Assembly (NCBI GenBank): GCA_029817715.1
Contig: JARUPY010000154.1
Location: 1,391,501-1,455,500, forward strand
Length of the DNA stretch: 64,000 bases
Source of the DNA: Melastoma dodecandrum
Taxonomy: Eukaryota; Streptophyta; Magnoliopsida; Myrtales; Melastomataceae
Direction of reading: 5' to 3'
Below are positions 45,661 to 57,866 of the stretch, in pieces; the stretch's first letter is position 1, and every line of letters starts with the position of its first letter. Position numbers and translations under genes: made by a program. The notes under the pieces were generated by a model. That model had not been told where the DNA came from. It searched no databases and saw only the letters and a list, made by a program, of their open reading frames with translations.

Positions 45661-46270
45661 TGAAGCTTATCTCGACGTTGGGACACCAAAGTGACAACTC
45701 AGGGATCAACCTCAAACAGTCTGTTTCTGTCGTGTTGGGGACCCATAGACAACAGTGAGGGCAGCCTCTCGCATCGGACGCGGCCTCCCTCTACCCTCCC
45801 ACAACAGTAGCCAGGACACCCATCCTTTTGACTGCCCTGAAGCCATCCCTCAAACTGTCAGTTTTTCACCTGCGAAATCTTTGCAATGAAATTGGTGTTT
45901 CTAACAATAACGAATTTTTAAAATTAATTTCTTATATCACAAAATATATTTTCGAATAACCATAACTCTTACAAGAAGACCTTAAAAAGATAATTTAGAG
46001 TTTGATCCAAATTGATGTTGTCACAGGGATGAATAATCATTTAAGAATGACTTCGCCTAGAAAAAGTCATGGTCTCGTCTCAACAATATTATCTTGATTG
46101 GGTAGGTCGAACAACGAAGCTTCGTCAGATGAGGCAACAATTGTGCTTTTTATAAGATAATTAAGACTTGATCATATCGCTGCCATCATCGGATTTGAAG
46201 AAGAGGATGTATAACCACTAAGAAAGACTTCCCAGTAGAGAAAGGCGTGTATCACAACCACAAAGAAGGG
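45661..46270. other. Upstream region of the 46.3 kb TNL
   Basis: This contains the segment shared with 41240-41345 and a repeated word, CACTAAGAAAGACTTC near 46217 and similar upstream. No gene was seen. Confidence 0.5.
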
Positions 46271-49057
46271 ATGAGTTCTCCCTCATCTACGGTTGTTTCT
46301 CATGACAAGTGCTTCAAGTACGATGTGTTCCTCAGCTTTAGGGGCGAAGATACCCGTAAAAACTTCACAGATCATCTACATGCTGCTTTGTACAGAAGGG
46401 GGATCTTTCCTTTCAGGGACGACGAGGAGCTTCGGACAGGGGCCACCATAAGTGATCAGCTCATCGACGCCATCAAGGATTCCAGATGTGCCATCGTGGT
46501 TCTTTCACCGAACTACGCTTCTTCCTCCTGGTGCCTCGATGAGCTGGTGAAGATTTTGGAATGTAAGGAAGTATTGGGACAGGTCGTGCTGCCTATTTTC
46601 TACTATGTGCAGCCCAGTGATGTGAGACGCCAAAAGGGAGGATTTGAGGCATCTTTTAAGAAGTTCAAAAAGAGGCATGTGGACTCCGCCATGGTGCAAA
46701 ACTGGAGGAAGGCCTTAACAGAGGTGGCCAACTTGTCCGGATGGGATGCAGCGAACAAGTAATCACAGTTTCTGTTGGTTTATCTGTGCTCTTTTTTATC
46801 TGACTTCCTCTCCTCCTTTTGTTTATGACAAGTACCTCCCTTTCCTTTTCTGCTTATAGTCATGAGGCAAGCCTTATTGAACGCATAGTCAGCGACATAC
46901 AAACAAAGTTGGGCCATACGTTCTCTGGAATTCCGTCTGAATTAGTTGGAATCGAGGAAAGGGTTAGCTAAGTAGAAAAAGCATGGGACATCTGCCTGGA
47001 TGGGACAAAGAGTGTTGGAATTGTGGGCATGGGTGGGATTGGTAAGACTACATTAGCGAGGGTAGTCTATGAGAGGATGCTTCACCTGTTCAATGCCAGA
47101 AGCTTTCTTGCCAACGTCAGAGAGTTGGCCAAGAAAGACGGCATAGTCTCATTACAAAATCAACTCCTCAGTGAAGCAGGAGGCAGCAAAATGATTTCTT
47201 CCCCGTATAACCCCTATGATGGGATCAGCTTCATTAGAAGACGATTGCAACATTTGAAGGTTCTTGTAGTTCTTGATGATGTTGATGAAGTGGGCCAGAT
47301 TGAACATCTCGTCGGAGATTTTCGCTGGTTTGGTCCAGGCAGCAGAATCATCCTGACAACTAGAGATAAGCGTCTTCTGGAATCGGTTGACGATACATAT
47401 GAGGTCAAGCTACTTATCAATGATGAATCTCTCACACTCCTTTGGAGGCATGCTTTGGGAGGAGAGCAACCTCCAAACCAGGATTACAGGATATTGTCCT
47501 CGGCATTTTGTCTCCACTGCGGAGGACTTCCTTTAGCCCTGAAATTGATAGGTTCCTCCTTGGCTGGTAGGAGTTTCATGGAATGGGTTGGTGAGATGGG
47601 AAATCTCGCAAGAGCACCAAAGAGAGAAATCTTAGATGTATTGAGAGTAAGTTACGATGGACTGGACGATGTCACGAAAAAGGTATTCCTTTATACAGCA
47701 TACATTTTACGGGGTTATACGGGAATTCACGTGGAGGAGATACTTTCTTGTTTAGGATTCTTCCCTGATATCAGCCTGAGGACTCTTCAGGATAAGTCCC
47801 TCATATACATTTCCAACGACAGTGTTATGGTGCACGAATTACATTATGAATTGAGTAAAAACATTGTTAATAGGGATTCCACCATAGATCCGGGAAAGCG
47901 GCAGATGCTCTTGTCAACAAGTCATATGGGCAATATCCTTGATGAGGATGTGGTAAGTTCAACTAACATCTGATTATACCGATGAGCCTGAGCTTACACT
48001 TTTTCCTTCGCAACTAGATTACTTGGCTACTGAATACAGGGATGGGAAGCAACTGAGGGTCTAAAAGTAGCATCTGTTGAAGGACAGGATCACCCGACGT
48101 GTTGCAATCTCCATGCAATTTCAAGGTTAACAAAGTTGAGATTACTACTGGTTCGTGGTCTTGTAACATATGTAGGGAACTTGGAATCCCTTTCCAGTGA
48201 GATGAGATATCTCCACTGGGAGTCATTTCCTTTCGAATCGCTCCCCGGAAGCTTTCAGCCGCATGATATCCGCTCTATGGCATTGCCTTCAAGCAGCATT
48301 AGAACCCTGTGGGATAACAACCAGGTAACATGACAATAACATCATTTACTCTACTTTACTCTTTCTTAATTGATGTGGTTGATTAATTTAATTACTGTAG
48401 ATGGCTCTTTATTTGTTTATTTCTTCCGTGCAGTTATACGAGCAGTTAAGATGGTTAGTTCTGCGTGACTCGAAGAACCTTCTTGTGATTCCAGATTTAG
48501 CAAACCTGCCTCATCTGCATCTTCTCGACCTTGAAGGTTGCACCAACTTGATCGAGGTTCGCTCCTCTAGGTCCCTTCACAAAAATCTCAGTCTCATTGT
48601 CCTCACCGGATGTGCGAGCCTCATACGCTTGCCTAAAGCCATCGAGTTTCCACTGCTGGTAGACTTCAGGCTTTCTGGGTGCTCTTGCCTCGAAATGCTT
48701 CCAGAAATAACCAGACACATGGAAAATTTAAAGTATCTCAATTTGGATGAAACTGCAATATCTGAATTACCAACGTCCATCAATCAGCTTGTTGGCCTAA
48801 AGAAATTGACTGCTCGCAACTGTCTCAAGTTACAGAACCTCCCCAGCACTTTTGTTGATCTGGAGTCCTTGGAGACTCTTGATCTCAGTGGATGCTTGAG
48901 CCTAACCAAATTACCTGAGAATTTCAGGAGGCTGAATAGGTTGATGCATTTGAATTTAACAGGCAGTGGGATTGCCCAATTACACAGCTTGATGACGCAG
49001 TTAAGGAGTGTCATGTCCCCTGAAGATCATCATTCCTCAGAGAGCTCACTCCCCTAA
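46271..49057 (+). pseudogene. TNL resistance gene with one nonsense codon
   Basis: This has full TNL architecture in four exons: 46271-46758 ([48 protein letters not shown]), 46860-47952 (NB-ARC), 48040-48324 and 48434-49057 (LRR). NB-ARC motifs are GMGGIGKTTLARVVYE, VLVVLDDVDEVGQ, GSRIILTTRDKRLL and GLPLALKLIGSSLAG. The MHD position reads VHE (VMVHELHYELS). A TAA at 46969-46971 interrupts the linker between TIR and P-loop, where a glutamate codon is expected (RVREVEEAL in the paralogue). The product would then be a TIR-only protein of about 200 residues, while everything downstream stays open. The start is the ATG at 46271, with MSSPS preceding the TIR. TIR-only products can be active in plants, so loss of function is not certain. 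Confidence 0.85.
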
Positions 49058-50600
49058 AAGTATTTCGTGGTTGTGATCGAGTCCTTCCAATTTTTTATAT
49101 CATCAGCCTTGACTGTGGAATCCGGTGATGTACTTGTATCCAGTTTATCTGGTAGTTCATTTTTCCCATTTGTTTATTTCGTTGTCTGTGATCCATCATG
49201 AGACTGGTGATGTCTCCTTATTCAGTTCATGAATTCCTTTCATCTTGTTGATCATGTATTAACATGACTCCTTGTTGGTGTTTTTCTTTCTGGTTGCTTC
49301 GATGCAACATGGATTCGAACACCTCTTTAGAGCATGCATATAGCTCTTCTTCTCTGTTCTGTCTGTTTCCAAAACCTTACGAATACAATCAATCAAACCA
49401 ACAAAATAGCAGCATTGTCCTGATGGGAAAACCCTACTCTGACGGCTTCTTCCTCCACCTTTGCCCTTCTACAGCCAGCGGGGGTCCTCTTTTCTGCTCA
49501 TCTTCCCTGATATTGTGTCCTTTTGAGCTCCAAAGTAAATGGGCACCAAAGGTGACTGGAGATGACATCTGCAGCATGTTTTAGGGATGTGTTTGAAGGT
49601 TATCGGTTTGTTTTGCTTTGACTTTCTTTTCTCATTGCCTTTTCCGAATGGTTGGAAGGTCTGCAGCTCCTGAAGTGTTGTTGGATTCTTCGTGTAGTGC
49701 AAATGGAGGAGGAAAGGGTTGAAGATGACGGCTTCACAGAACTGTTTCGTGTGATGGGATTGGTTTTGGCGTCCAAATTTGAAGGGTGCTAAAATTGGAG
49801 CCAGCCATGCCAAGGGCCAGCTTCTGTCAGTTAGGTGTAGTTTCAGGTGATGATGAGTCGGAAATAGTTTCGCAGGTCAAGTGAACAAGAATATTTAAGC
49901 ATAACCATTTTCATTAAGCAAAGTGCTCCCCAATTTCTTTCCCGTTCCTGGAAGAAATGACCAGGCAGCGATTCAGTAGTGGCGGCAGAGAGAGAAACTC
50001 CCCAGAAAGAAGACTACAACAACAGGCAGCTTTGGCACCATGATGCATTCCTTGAGATGCAGGCTAATCCATCGCCCAAAGAGGCCTGCATTTCATTGAA
50101 AAGAAAATCCGAGCAGATAATATCCAAAATGACCGAAATGGTAAACACGAGGAACTTGAGTCTAATGGTGAAGGGTTCCAAGTTTCTTTTGTCTGAAGAA
50201 GTGAGGGGACATGAGAGTATGACGACAGCTATTTAAAAAACTCGAGAAACAATCTCAGAGAGGAGGTGGAAGATCGTATAGGAGAGACCAGAAGTTTGGT
50301 TCTAGCTGTAGGTTCAATGAGGGGGAATCTGAACACGGACAATGACAATTCAGTTCGGATGGCGTTCGAGTCCAGAGGTGGAAGGTGCAATGAGGGGAAC
50401 AAGAGTCCCCCTCCGATGAACGACAATGATCAGTTGGTCAAGATAGAAGCAAACTTCGCTTCTTCGCATTGTAACTTCTTATATCATAATAGATGCGGGG
50501 AAAGCTGATTATTGTCACCGTATAACAACCATTAACATCCACATCTTGATATCAGCTACTTATTTGTAGCGCCTCGATATCGGCCCAACCGCCCATGTCC
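49058..50600. other. Intergenic spacer
   Basis: Short ORFs on both strands have no recognised similarity. The region ends at the target duplication TGTCC (50596-50600) of the copia element. Confidence 0.45.
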
Positions 50601-50952
50601 TGTTGAGACTAAAGTGATTCTCCAGCAGACCCAATGCTACGACCACCAAGGAGAAAGAAGTCAACAAAGGAAATGCTTGGACAAGAGGAATGTTTACAAG
50701 AGGAATATGACTTGTATTTCTTTCTTGGTCATTACAAGATGGAGCCAATAACCCCTATTTATAGGGAGTGTTCGAAGGAGGAATCCTTCTCCATGTTTCT
50801 AGAATTTTCCTATCTAAGAAAAATCTAGACTAGTCCTATTACTTTCTAGACTATGTAAGAAACTTCTAGAACCTACGAGAGCTTTCTAGACTAAGAGACT
50901 TCTAGAGTCTACGAGAGAAGGAGCCATTAGTCGGATGTTGTCAACTTTATCA
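50601..50952 (-). repeat. Left LTR of the copia element (3' LTR in element sense)
   Basis: It begins TGTTGAGACT and ends CTTTATCA on the + strand, nearly identical to 55348-55700. It contains repeated CTTCTAGA-type words and a TATTTATAGGG box (+ strand). Confidence 0.93.
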
Positions 50953-50964
50953 CTCCCCCTCAAC
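50953..50964 (-). other. Polypurine tract of the copia element
   Basis: The - strand reads TTGAGGGGGAG directly before the LTR start, the usual plus-strand primer. Confidence 0.8.
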
Positions 50965-53900
50965 ACCGACTTGCTCTTCTTGTCATTCCAAGTTTTGATC
51001 GAAACTCCTCAAGCTTGCTAGCATTCAATCCTTTTGTTAGTATATCCGCTCGCTGATCTTCTGTACCAATATATTCTAGTGCGATCTCTCCTTGTAGCAC
51101 TTTTTCTCGCAAGAAATGATAGTGGACCTCCACGTGCTTAGTTCTTGCATGGAACACTGGGTTTTCAGCTAACTGGATTGCTGACTTATTGTCACAGGAT
51201 AAAGAAACTGCATAGTCAGCTTGCTGATGAAGGTCTCTTAATAACTGCATAAGCCAAGTAGATTCTTGAGTTGCATTTGCAGCGGCTCTGTATTCTGCTT
51301 CTGTGGTGGAGAGGGAGACTGTTGGTTGTCTCTTACTACACCATGATATTGCTCCCCCTGCAATACTGAAAACATATCATGTGGTTGATCTTCGAGTGTC
51401 GCGATCTCCGGCATAGTCCGCATCGCAATATCCGATCAATTTGCAATCTCCTTTGATCTTGTAGAGTATCCCATAATCCATCGTTCCCTTTATGTACCTT
51501 AAAATTCGTCGGACTGCTTCAAGGTGAGGCTTCTTTGGAGATTGCATAAATCTGCTTACCAAACCGACCGCATAGGAGATATCTGGCCTTGTGTGTGTCA
51601 GGTAGATCAGACTCCCAACCAACTGACGATACATTGTTGACTCTTCAAGATCCTTGCCTTCATTTGCACTAAGCTTAGCGTTGAACTCAATAGGTGTTGA
51701 TATCGGCTTGCACTCGGACATCCCGTATTTCTTTAGTAGCTCTTTTGCATATTTCTGTTGACATAAGAATAAGCCTTCCGGAACTCGATCGACTTCTAAT
51801 CCCAAGAAATGCTTCAATTCTCCGAGCTCCTTCATGTGGAACCTCACAGAAAGATTATCTTTGATCAACTTGATCTCTAAGTTGTCATCTCCTGTGATGA
51901 TAAGGTCGTCCACATACACGAGCACCACTGTAATTTTCTCTTCTCGAACTTTGATGAAGAGACTTGAATCAGCCACTGTTAGAGTATATCCACCCTGGAT
52001 TAAGAACTCTGCAATCTTACCGTACCATGCCCGTGGTGCCTGCTTCAATCCGTATAAAGCTTTCCTTAATTTGCAAACATAGCTGGGGTGGTACTTATCT
52101 GCAAATCCCTGGGGTTACTCCATGTAGATTGCCCGATCCAGCTCTCCATGCAAAAAGGCATTCTTCACATCCATCTGCCAAAGTTTCCAGGTCTTACTTG
52201 CAGTCAGGGCGAGTAGAACTCTGACAGTTGTTATCTTTGCTACTGGGCTAAATGTCTCATCGTAGTCCAAACCATACTGCTGTGAGAATCCTCGAGCGAC
52301 AAGACGGGCCTTGTATCTTTCCACGGATCCGTCGGGACGAGTCTTCACCTTATAGACCCACTTGCAAGATATGGGTGTCACCTCGCTGGGTTTAGGAACC
52401 AACTCCCAAGTTTGGTTTTCTTCTAGGGCTCGAATTTCTTCTTGCATTGCTTCTCGCCATACCTTGTGCTTGGATGCTTCTTCATAAGTTGATGGCTCAT
52501 GTGGATCTATATCTTCCGCAAGTGCTGCGTCTATGTATCGTGTTGGCGGTCTCCGTTGCCTAGTGGATCTTCTCAACGGTGTCATCCCGTCACCAGTTTC
52601 TTCTTCTGTTGCATTCTCCTCAGAGGACCTTTGGTACACTCCTGTTTGCCAAGGTCTCTCTTCTTCTGTATCATCATTTCTTATTATAGAAGGCCCTTCT
52701 TCAGTTTCTTCAAAAGTTGGTTTTAGTGTTACTAGCTCCCCCTGCTTAATGTGATCCTTGTTTTCTTCTATTGTTGAGGGTGACCACCAAGAGGTTGCTT
52801 CATCGAAAACAACGTTCCTTGATACGGTGCACTTGTTGGTCGTAGGATCGCAGCATCTCCATCCTTTCCTCTCTGTGTCGTATCCTACGAAGATACATTT
52901 GGTCGCCTTCTTGTCGAACTTGCTCCGCAAGTGGCTAGGGATGAAGACATAACAAACACACCCAAAGACTCGAAAGTGGCTTACTGTAGGCTTCATCTTC
53001 CATAGTAGCTCGAAGGGTGTCTTGAACTTGAGGCGAGCTTGGGGTAGCCTATTTGCAACATCTGCAGCCGTTTTCATGCACTCTGCCCAATATCTTCCTG
53101 GGACATTTCTGGCGTGCAACATGCTTCTGCATACTTCTGCAAGATGCCTGTTCTTCCTTTCTGCCACCCCGTTCTGCTGTGGCGTGTGGGGACAAGTTAA
53201 CTGTCGTCTTATCCTGTTCGCCTTTAGGTATTCTCCAAACTCCCCGGAGGTATATTCTCCCCCGTTGTCAGTACGTAGGCACTTCACCTTCGTCTGCAGA
53301 TCGCTCTCCACCTTGATCTTGAACTCTATGAACTTCTGTAGGGCTTCTGACTTTTCTTTCATGAAGTATACCCAGACGTACCTTGAGTAGTCGTCGATGA
53401 AAGTCACCATGTATCTACAGCCACCTATTGATGGATGTTTCACTGGACCGAATACATCCGAGTGGATCAACTGCAATGGTTTCTCAGCCCTGTACTTGGA
53501 TTCTTCGTACGGTAACTGGTGTGCTTTACCGTACTGGCAGCCTGAGCAGACGTTGTCGACGTTTACTTCTAGCTGCGGGAGACCCTTCAACATCTCCTTG
53601 CTCATCATCACCTTTAACTTGTGGTATCCGACGTGTCCAAGCCTCTCGTGCCACAGGTCAGCTGTCTCATTCCTCTTCACCTTGTCTATGTATGCCGATT
53701 CTGCTGACATCACATAGATGGAGTTTACCTTCCGTCCTTCCATGATCGGCGTCCTAGAAAAATTCAACTCGTGGTAGACCTTGACGTCATCAGGTCCGAA
53801 CACCACGAAATTACCAGGGGCTGTCAGTTGGGCTACTGACAGAAGATTCTTCTTTATCCCAGGGACATGGTAGACTCCTTGGAGTTGCACCTTGTTGGCA

Positions 53901-55048
53901 CCATCATCGACGTCAATAACAGTCTTCCCGACATGAGCGATAGGTAGCTTGGAGTTGTTGGCGGTGACGACGACTCGCTGTCCTTTGTATTCTGATAGCT
54001 CCCGTAGCTTCTCCTCGTCACCTGTCATATGGTTGGAGCACCCCGAGTCAAATATCCAGTTCTCTGCATAGTTCACAGAGTTGTTGTGAACTACTGCAAG
54101 AGCCTGGTCTTCCAACAACTGATCTTCTTCCATCACAGCGAGAGATGCTTCAAGGTTCCATTCATCTTCAGATTTATCTCCTTCTTGATTGGCTGACGTG
54201 GCAGCATTTCCTTCCACGTTCTTCTTCTTGAACCAGCAGTCTCTCGCATAGTGGCCCTTCTTTCCACAGTTGAAGCATTTTTCATCGTTTCGCTGTGCTA
54301 GTTTGTCTTCTCGTTTCTCATGTTGTGGTCTAGACAGTTGGTGCTCACGCCGTCCACCTCTACCACCTCGAGAGAATTTTCTATTCTCAGGCCTCTTATA
54401 TGTAGCAGAGTTTCTCCCTCTGTTGCTATATAGAGCCTCTTCTTCACTTTTCAAAGATACGCCCGCCATCTGTTTTGCTAGCGTCTCCTGATTAGCTAGC
54501 AAATTTTCTAAATCCTCTAACGACGGCGGCGTAGGCCATCCTTGCACAGCTGCAATGAATCCCCTATACTCTGGTCGTAACCCATGGATGATAATCCTTC
54601 TCATCCTATCGTCACTGATCTTGGAGCCTGGGTCTAACTCCGAAATCTCTCGGCAGATAGACTTTACCTTCGTAAAATACTGATTAATTCCTAAATCTCC
54701 TTGTCTAACCGCCATTAAATCATTCTCTAGCAACTGAAGCCTCATATCATTTTTTTTCGAGAACCTAGTTGCTAGTATATTCCAGGCATCCTTTGGGGTA
54801 GTGGCGTACCTTATGTGCTCTAGCATCTCCTCTTCTATGGTGGTCTTTATGGCGAACATGGCCTTCCCTGCTTTAATCCGCCATTTCCTCAAATTGGCAG
54901 CATCCTCCTCTGGTGGGGTTGTCTCACTTCCACCAATGATCTCCCAGAGATCTTGGCCTTGGAGATATGACTCCATGCACGTCTTCCACGTGCTATAATT
55001 CTGGTTGTTTAATTTCTTCAGCATGCCGACAGTATTAATTTCTGCCAT
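50960..55048 (-). pseudogene. Copia gag-pol polyprotein with two nonsense codons
   Basis: A single frame of 1363 codons runs from ATG 55048 to the stop at 50960, broken by TAA at 52115-52117 (CAA expected: IYMEQPQGF-type motif) and TGA at 51377-51379 (GGA expected before YVFS). Order: gag with zinc knuckle CFNCGKKGHYARDC, protease WIFDSGCSNHMTG, and integrase with HERLGH, CSGCQYGK, TDNGGEY and NGVAERKN. Reverse transcriptase follows with KWVYKVKTRPDGS, WQMDVKNAFLHGEL and catalytic YVDD, then RNase H ([22 protein letters not shown]). Both stops fall in the RT/RNase H half. The polyprotein would copy and integrate the element. This copy could move only with help, though its gag-protease-integrase part is open. 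Confidence 0.94.
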
Positions 55049-55119
55049 ACCGAATTTACTTTCTGGAAGCGTAGCCTGGTTCCTGACCTATGCCCAACGC
55101 AATCCCGGATTGCAGCTTC

Positions 55120-55325
55120 CTTGGTAGAACTTCGGCAGTATTTCGGCAGAACCTCCGCTTGTACTTCTGCAAAATCTCCACGAGATTTCGGCAGAACCTC
55201 TGCTAGTCTTAGCAGAACCTTTACGGGATTTTGATAGAATCTCCGCAAAAAAACTTCGACAGAACCTCCGCAGAACTTCGACACAATCTCTGCGGGACTT
55301 CGGCAGCTCAACCTCGACAACCCGT
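55120..55325 (-). repeat. Short degenerate tandem repeats in the copia leader
   Basis: Between primer site and gag start, the + strand repeats ACTTCGGCAGAACCTCCGC-like units about every 30 bp, with variants ATTTCGGCAGAACCTCTGC and ACTTCGACAGAACCTCCGC. They are not part of the LTR. Confidence 0.75.
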
Positions 55326-55333
55326 ACAACCTC

Positions 55334-55345
55334 GCTCTGATACCA
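55334..55345 (-). other. Primer-binding site of the copia element
   Basis: The - strand reads TGGTATCAGAGC two bases after the LTR, the standard initiator-tRNA-Met primer match in plant copia elements. Confidence 0.88.
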
Positions 55346-55347
55346 AA

Positions 55348-55700
55348 TGTTGAGACTAAAGTGATTCTCCAGCAGACCCAATGCTACGACCACCAAGGAG
55401 AAAGAAGTCACCAAAGGAAATGCTTGGACAAGAGGAATGTTTACAAGAGGAATATGACTTGTATTTCTTTCTTGGTCATTACAAGATGGAGCCAATGACC
55501 CCTATTTATAGGGAGTGTTCGAAGGAGGAATCCTTCTCCATGTTTCTAGAATTTTCCTATCTAAGAAAAATCTAGACTAGTCCTATTGCTTTCTAGACTA
55601 ATGTAAGAAACTTCTAGAACCTACGAGAGCTTTCTAGACTAAGAGACTTCTAGAGTCTACGAGAGAAGGAGCCATTAGTCGGATGTTGTCAACTTTATCA
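55348..55700 (-). repeat. Right LTR of the copia element (5' LTR in element sense)
   Basis: This is the partner of 50601-50952. Visible differences are CACCAAAGG against CAACAAAGG, CAATGACCC against CAATAACCC, ATTGCTTTC against ATTACTTTC, and one extra A near 55602. Confidence 0.93.
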
Positions 55701-55919
55701 TGTCCGTCAGGTCTGCTCGCAAGACATGACTACTTGTTGGTAGAAGTTGAAGCACTGAAGCACATATCTTATCGAAAACCCAATCCGAGGTACAAAATGC
55801 TCATTGAAAAATTTACACTTACTCCTGTTGAATGCGACTTATGAGATAAACGAATAAACTTGATGAAAACTTGACTAATGAAATCAACAACAAACAAGCT
55901 TTCCGCTCGCAGACATCCT

Positions 55920-56236
55920 TCATCGCTGGTGACGCAAATTGTTCCAACCTTTGTCATCTCTGGCGGTGATAGCACTGATATCCAAAGCAACAGTTATGGC
56001 CGGGGAAGAACCCGACACCCTCGGGCTCATAAACTCGTATACCGGGCGCCTCTCGTTTGCCGGGAGCTGGAACTCGGACCGAGTACGATGGTGGGAAGAC
56101 CCTTTGGAGGGGAGCTCGCCTTCCATGAGCATGTGGTAGCTGCGCGAGACGAGCCACCTGCAGAGAGCGAACGGTAACCTTGGCGAAGCTTCTGGTTCCT
56201 GACAGCTTGGATAAGAAAAGGAATGAGACCTTCCAT
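55920..56236 (-). pseudogene. Small plant-specific protein gene, frameshifted
   Basis: ATG at 56236 opens MEGLIPFLIQAVRNQK and RQGYRSLSAGGSSR in one frame. The rest continues in another frame as SYHMLMEGELPSKGSS, then HHRTRSEFQLP, ending at a stop at 55920. I recall this pattern (MEGL-IP start, SYHLL, GSSHRRTRSEFQPP) from a family of about 100-residue plant proteins of unknown function, but I cannot name it. The frames meet at CGCGC (56141-56145, + strand GCGCG). Two bases fewer would give one frame of about 104 codons. The gene ends about 220 bp from the copia insertion. Confidence 0.6.
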
Positions 56237-57866
56237 GACAAGACTTTCCCCTCCTATGATTTATGCTCTTCTTGCAAAGGGGAGAGAAGGAATTCAAGAT
56301 TCGATTTTGGCTTCAAGATGTGATGTGGGTGTGATTGTTTATATACAAGACATGGATATGAGGGTGAAAATGGTGTTGGGGATTTGGTTGAAAACTCAGG
56401 GGGGCTGGGGAATTGTTTGAAGTTTGAATGACAGCTGGTTGGTCTCATTTCTTGTAATAATATAAATAAAAACCCAAATTTGAGTTTAGAGTTTAGATTT
56501 TGAGCATGTGTTTGAGATTTTGACAAATCCACAACATGTTGCTTCACCATGCAAAACAATCCAAAATCCAACCAATATGAAATATCATGGCATTTAGAAA
56601 TTTTCAATTCATCCTCTTCAACTTATTTGACCATAAAATATTCCTTTATATATATACATATATAAAGAAGAACTCAATAAGGATAAATAAAGAAAAGTTA
56701 GTTTTGAATAGTCCATTGTCTTATTTGAGTTTGGGGAGAGGTCAAAAACGAATTCAATAATGGTGGGAAATTTTTTTTTTTTAAAGAGAGAAGATAAAAG
56801 AAAGTCATCAATTCTGACTTTTATGAAAGTTTGGCCAATGACATAAAAGTGGGTGTCTAAATCTACAAAGTCCCCAAAACTTATTACATGGGAAACCAAC
56901 GGGCGCCCAATTTCGTCAACCCATGCCAAATGTACAATTCTTATAATTACACACAACTTAGTTTTATTGTTTCTATATTCATGGGTAAGGTTTTATTCCC
57001 TCATTTTCTTCTACATAATTTTTCTTTCTTAAGTCAAAGAATAATAACATCATCCAAGAAATTCCCCCTCTCTTAAATTATCGTTAATTAATATGGATGA
57101 ATGTCATGATATCCCTAAATTATACTAACGAAGGAAAGCTTCTTCTCTGTTATAAATTTCTAAAACAAGAGATTTATATATAAAGAAGCTTTCGACTTTC
57201 TAGTATAAGATAAGTGGAGATCATTGTGGAAGGATCAAGATAAAATGGGTAAAAAATTGGAAGGTCTTAATCAGTAACTGTCTCATTTCTCTGGTTAATA
57301 ACAAGACCCCCAAATAAATAAACAAGGAACCCAAACCCCACAAGACAAAAAAAAAATCATAAGAAACAGATATTTATGTTGATCCTCCATCCTTAGAAGT
57401 AGTTAGTATATCACAAGTAGTATTGGCACTTACCATATTCAACAATCCCTTTAAACTTTAACAATTCATTTAGCTAAGGTGATGGGAAGATGTGGATTAA
57501 TGATTGGGTTGCTTCTTGCCCCCCAAAAGAATACAAAATATCCCGACAACAAACGCACAACACCCTCGATCCAATTGATCGAAAAGCCCATCCTTTTTTG
57601 GTGTTTGTCGACTTGCATCTCGTCCAGATCAACTGCAACGACCGGGCCTCCTCGAGAATCTGTCTCTGTCCGACCGACACCCACATCACCCCACCTCTAT
57701 ATTCTTTTCCTCCCCTCCTACCCATTTCCTACTTCCCCACGGAAACGTCAGAAATCCCCTTCCCCACGATTCCTTAGTGTCCTCTGCCTGAAAAGTTCCT
57801 TCCTTTGTTGGAATCCGGGCCGACCCACGTCGATTTTTCGGGATTTGGGTTGGGGAAGCGAGTGAG
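56237..57866. other. Intergenic and VSR upstream region
   Basis: AT-rich with poly-A/T tracts. No gene was recognised. The last 300 bp are pyrimidine-rich and probably include the 5' UTR of the VSR gene. Confidence 0.5.

Larger units (their letters stand above)
50601..55700 (-). mobile_element. Complete Ty1-copia LTR retrotransposon, 5.1 kb
   Basis: LTRs of 352 and 353 bp (50601-50952, 55348-55700) are flanked by TGTCC at 50596-50600 and 55701-55705. On the - strand the element has a tRNA-Met primer site (TGGTATCAGAGC), a repeat-containing leader, one gag-protease-integrase-RT-RNase H frame and a polypurine tract (GAGGGGGAG) before the 3' LTR. Integrase before RT defines copia. The gag N-terminus (MLKKLNNQNYSTWK) suggests the Tork/Tnt1 side, which is an inference. 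The LTRs differ at only about three substitutions and one indel, so the insertion is young. Confidence 0.95.

Noticed and set aside
46247..46270. Earlier start for the 46.3 kb TNL
   Set aside because: That codon is GTG. The first ATG in frame is 46271, just before the TIR domain.
49979..50236. 85-codon open frame near the copia element
   Set aside because: No recognised domain or codon pattern; it could be chance.
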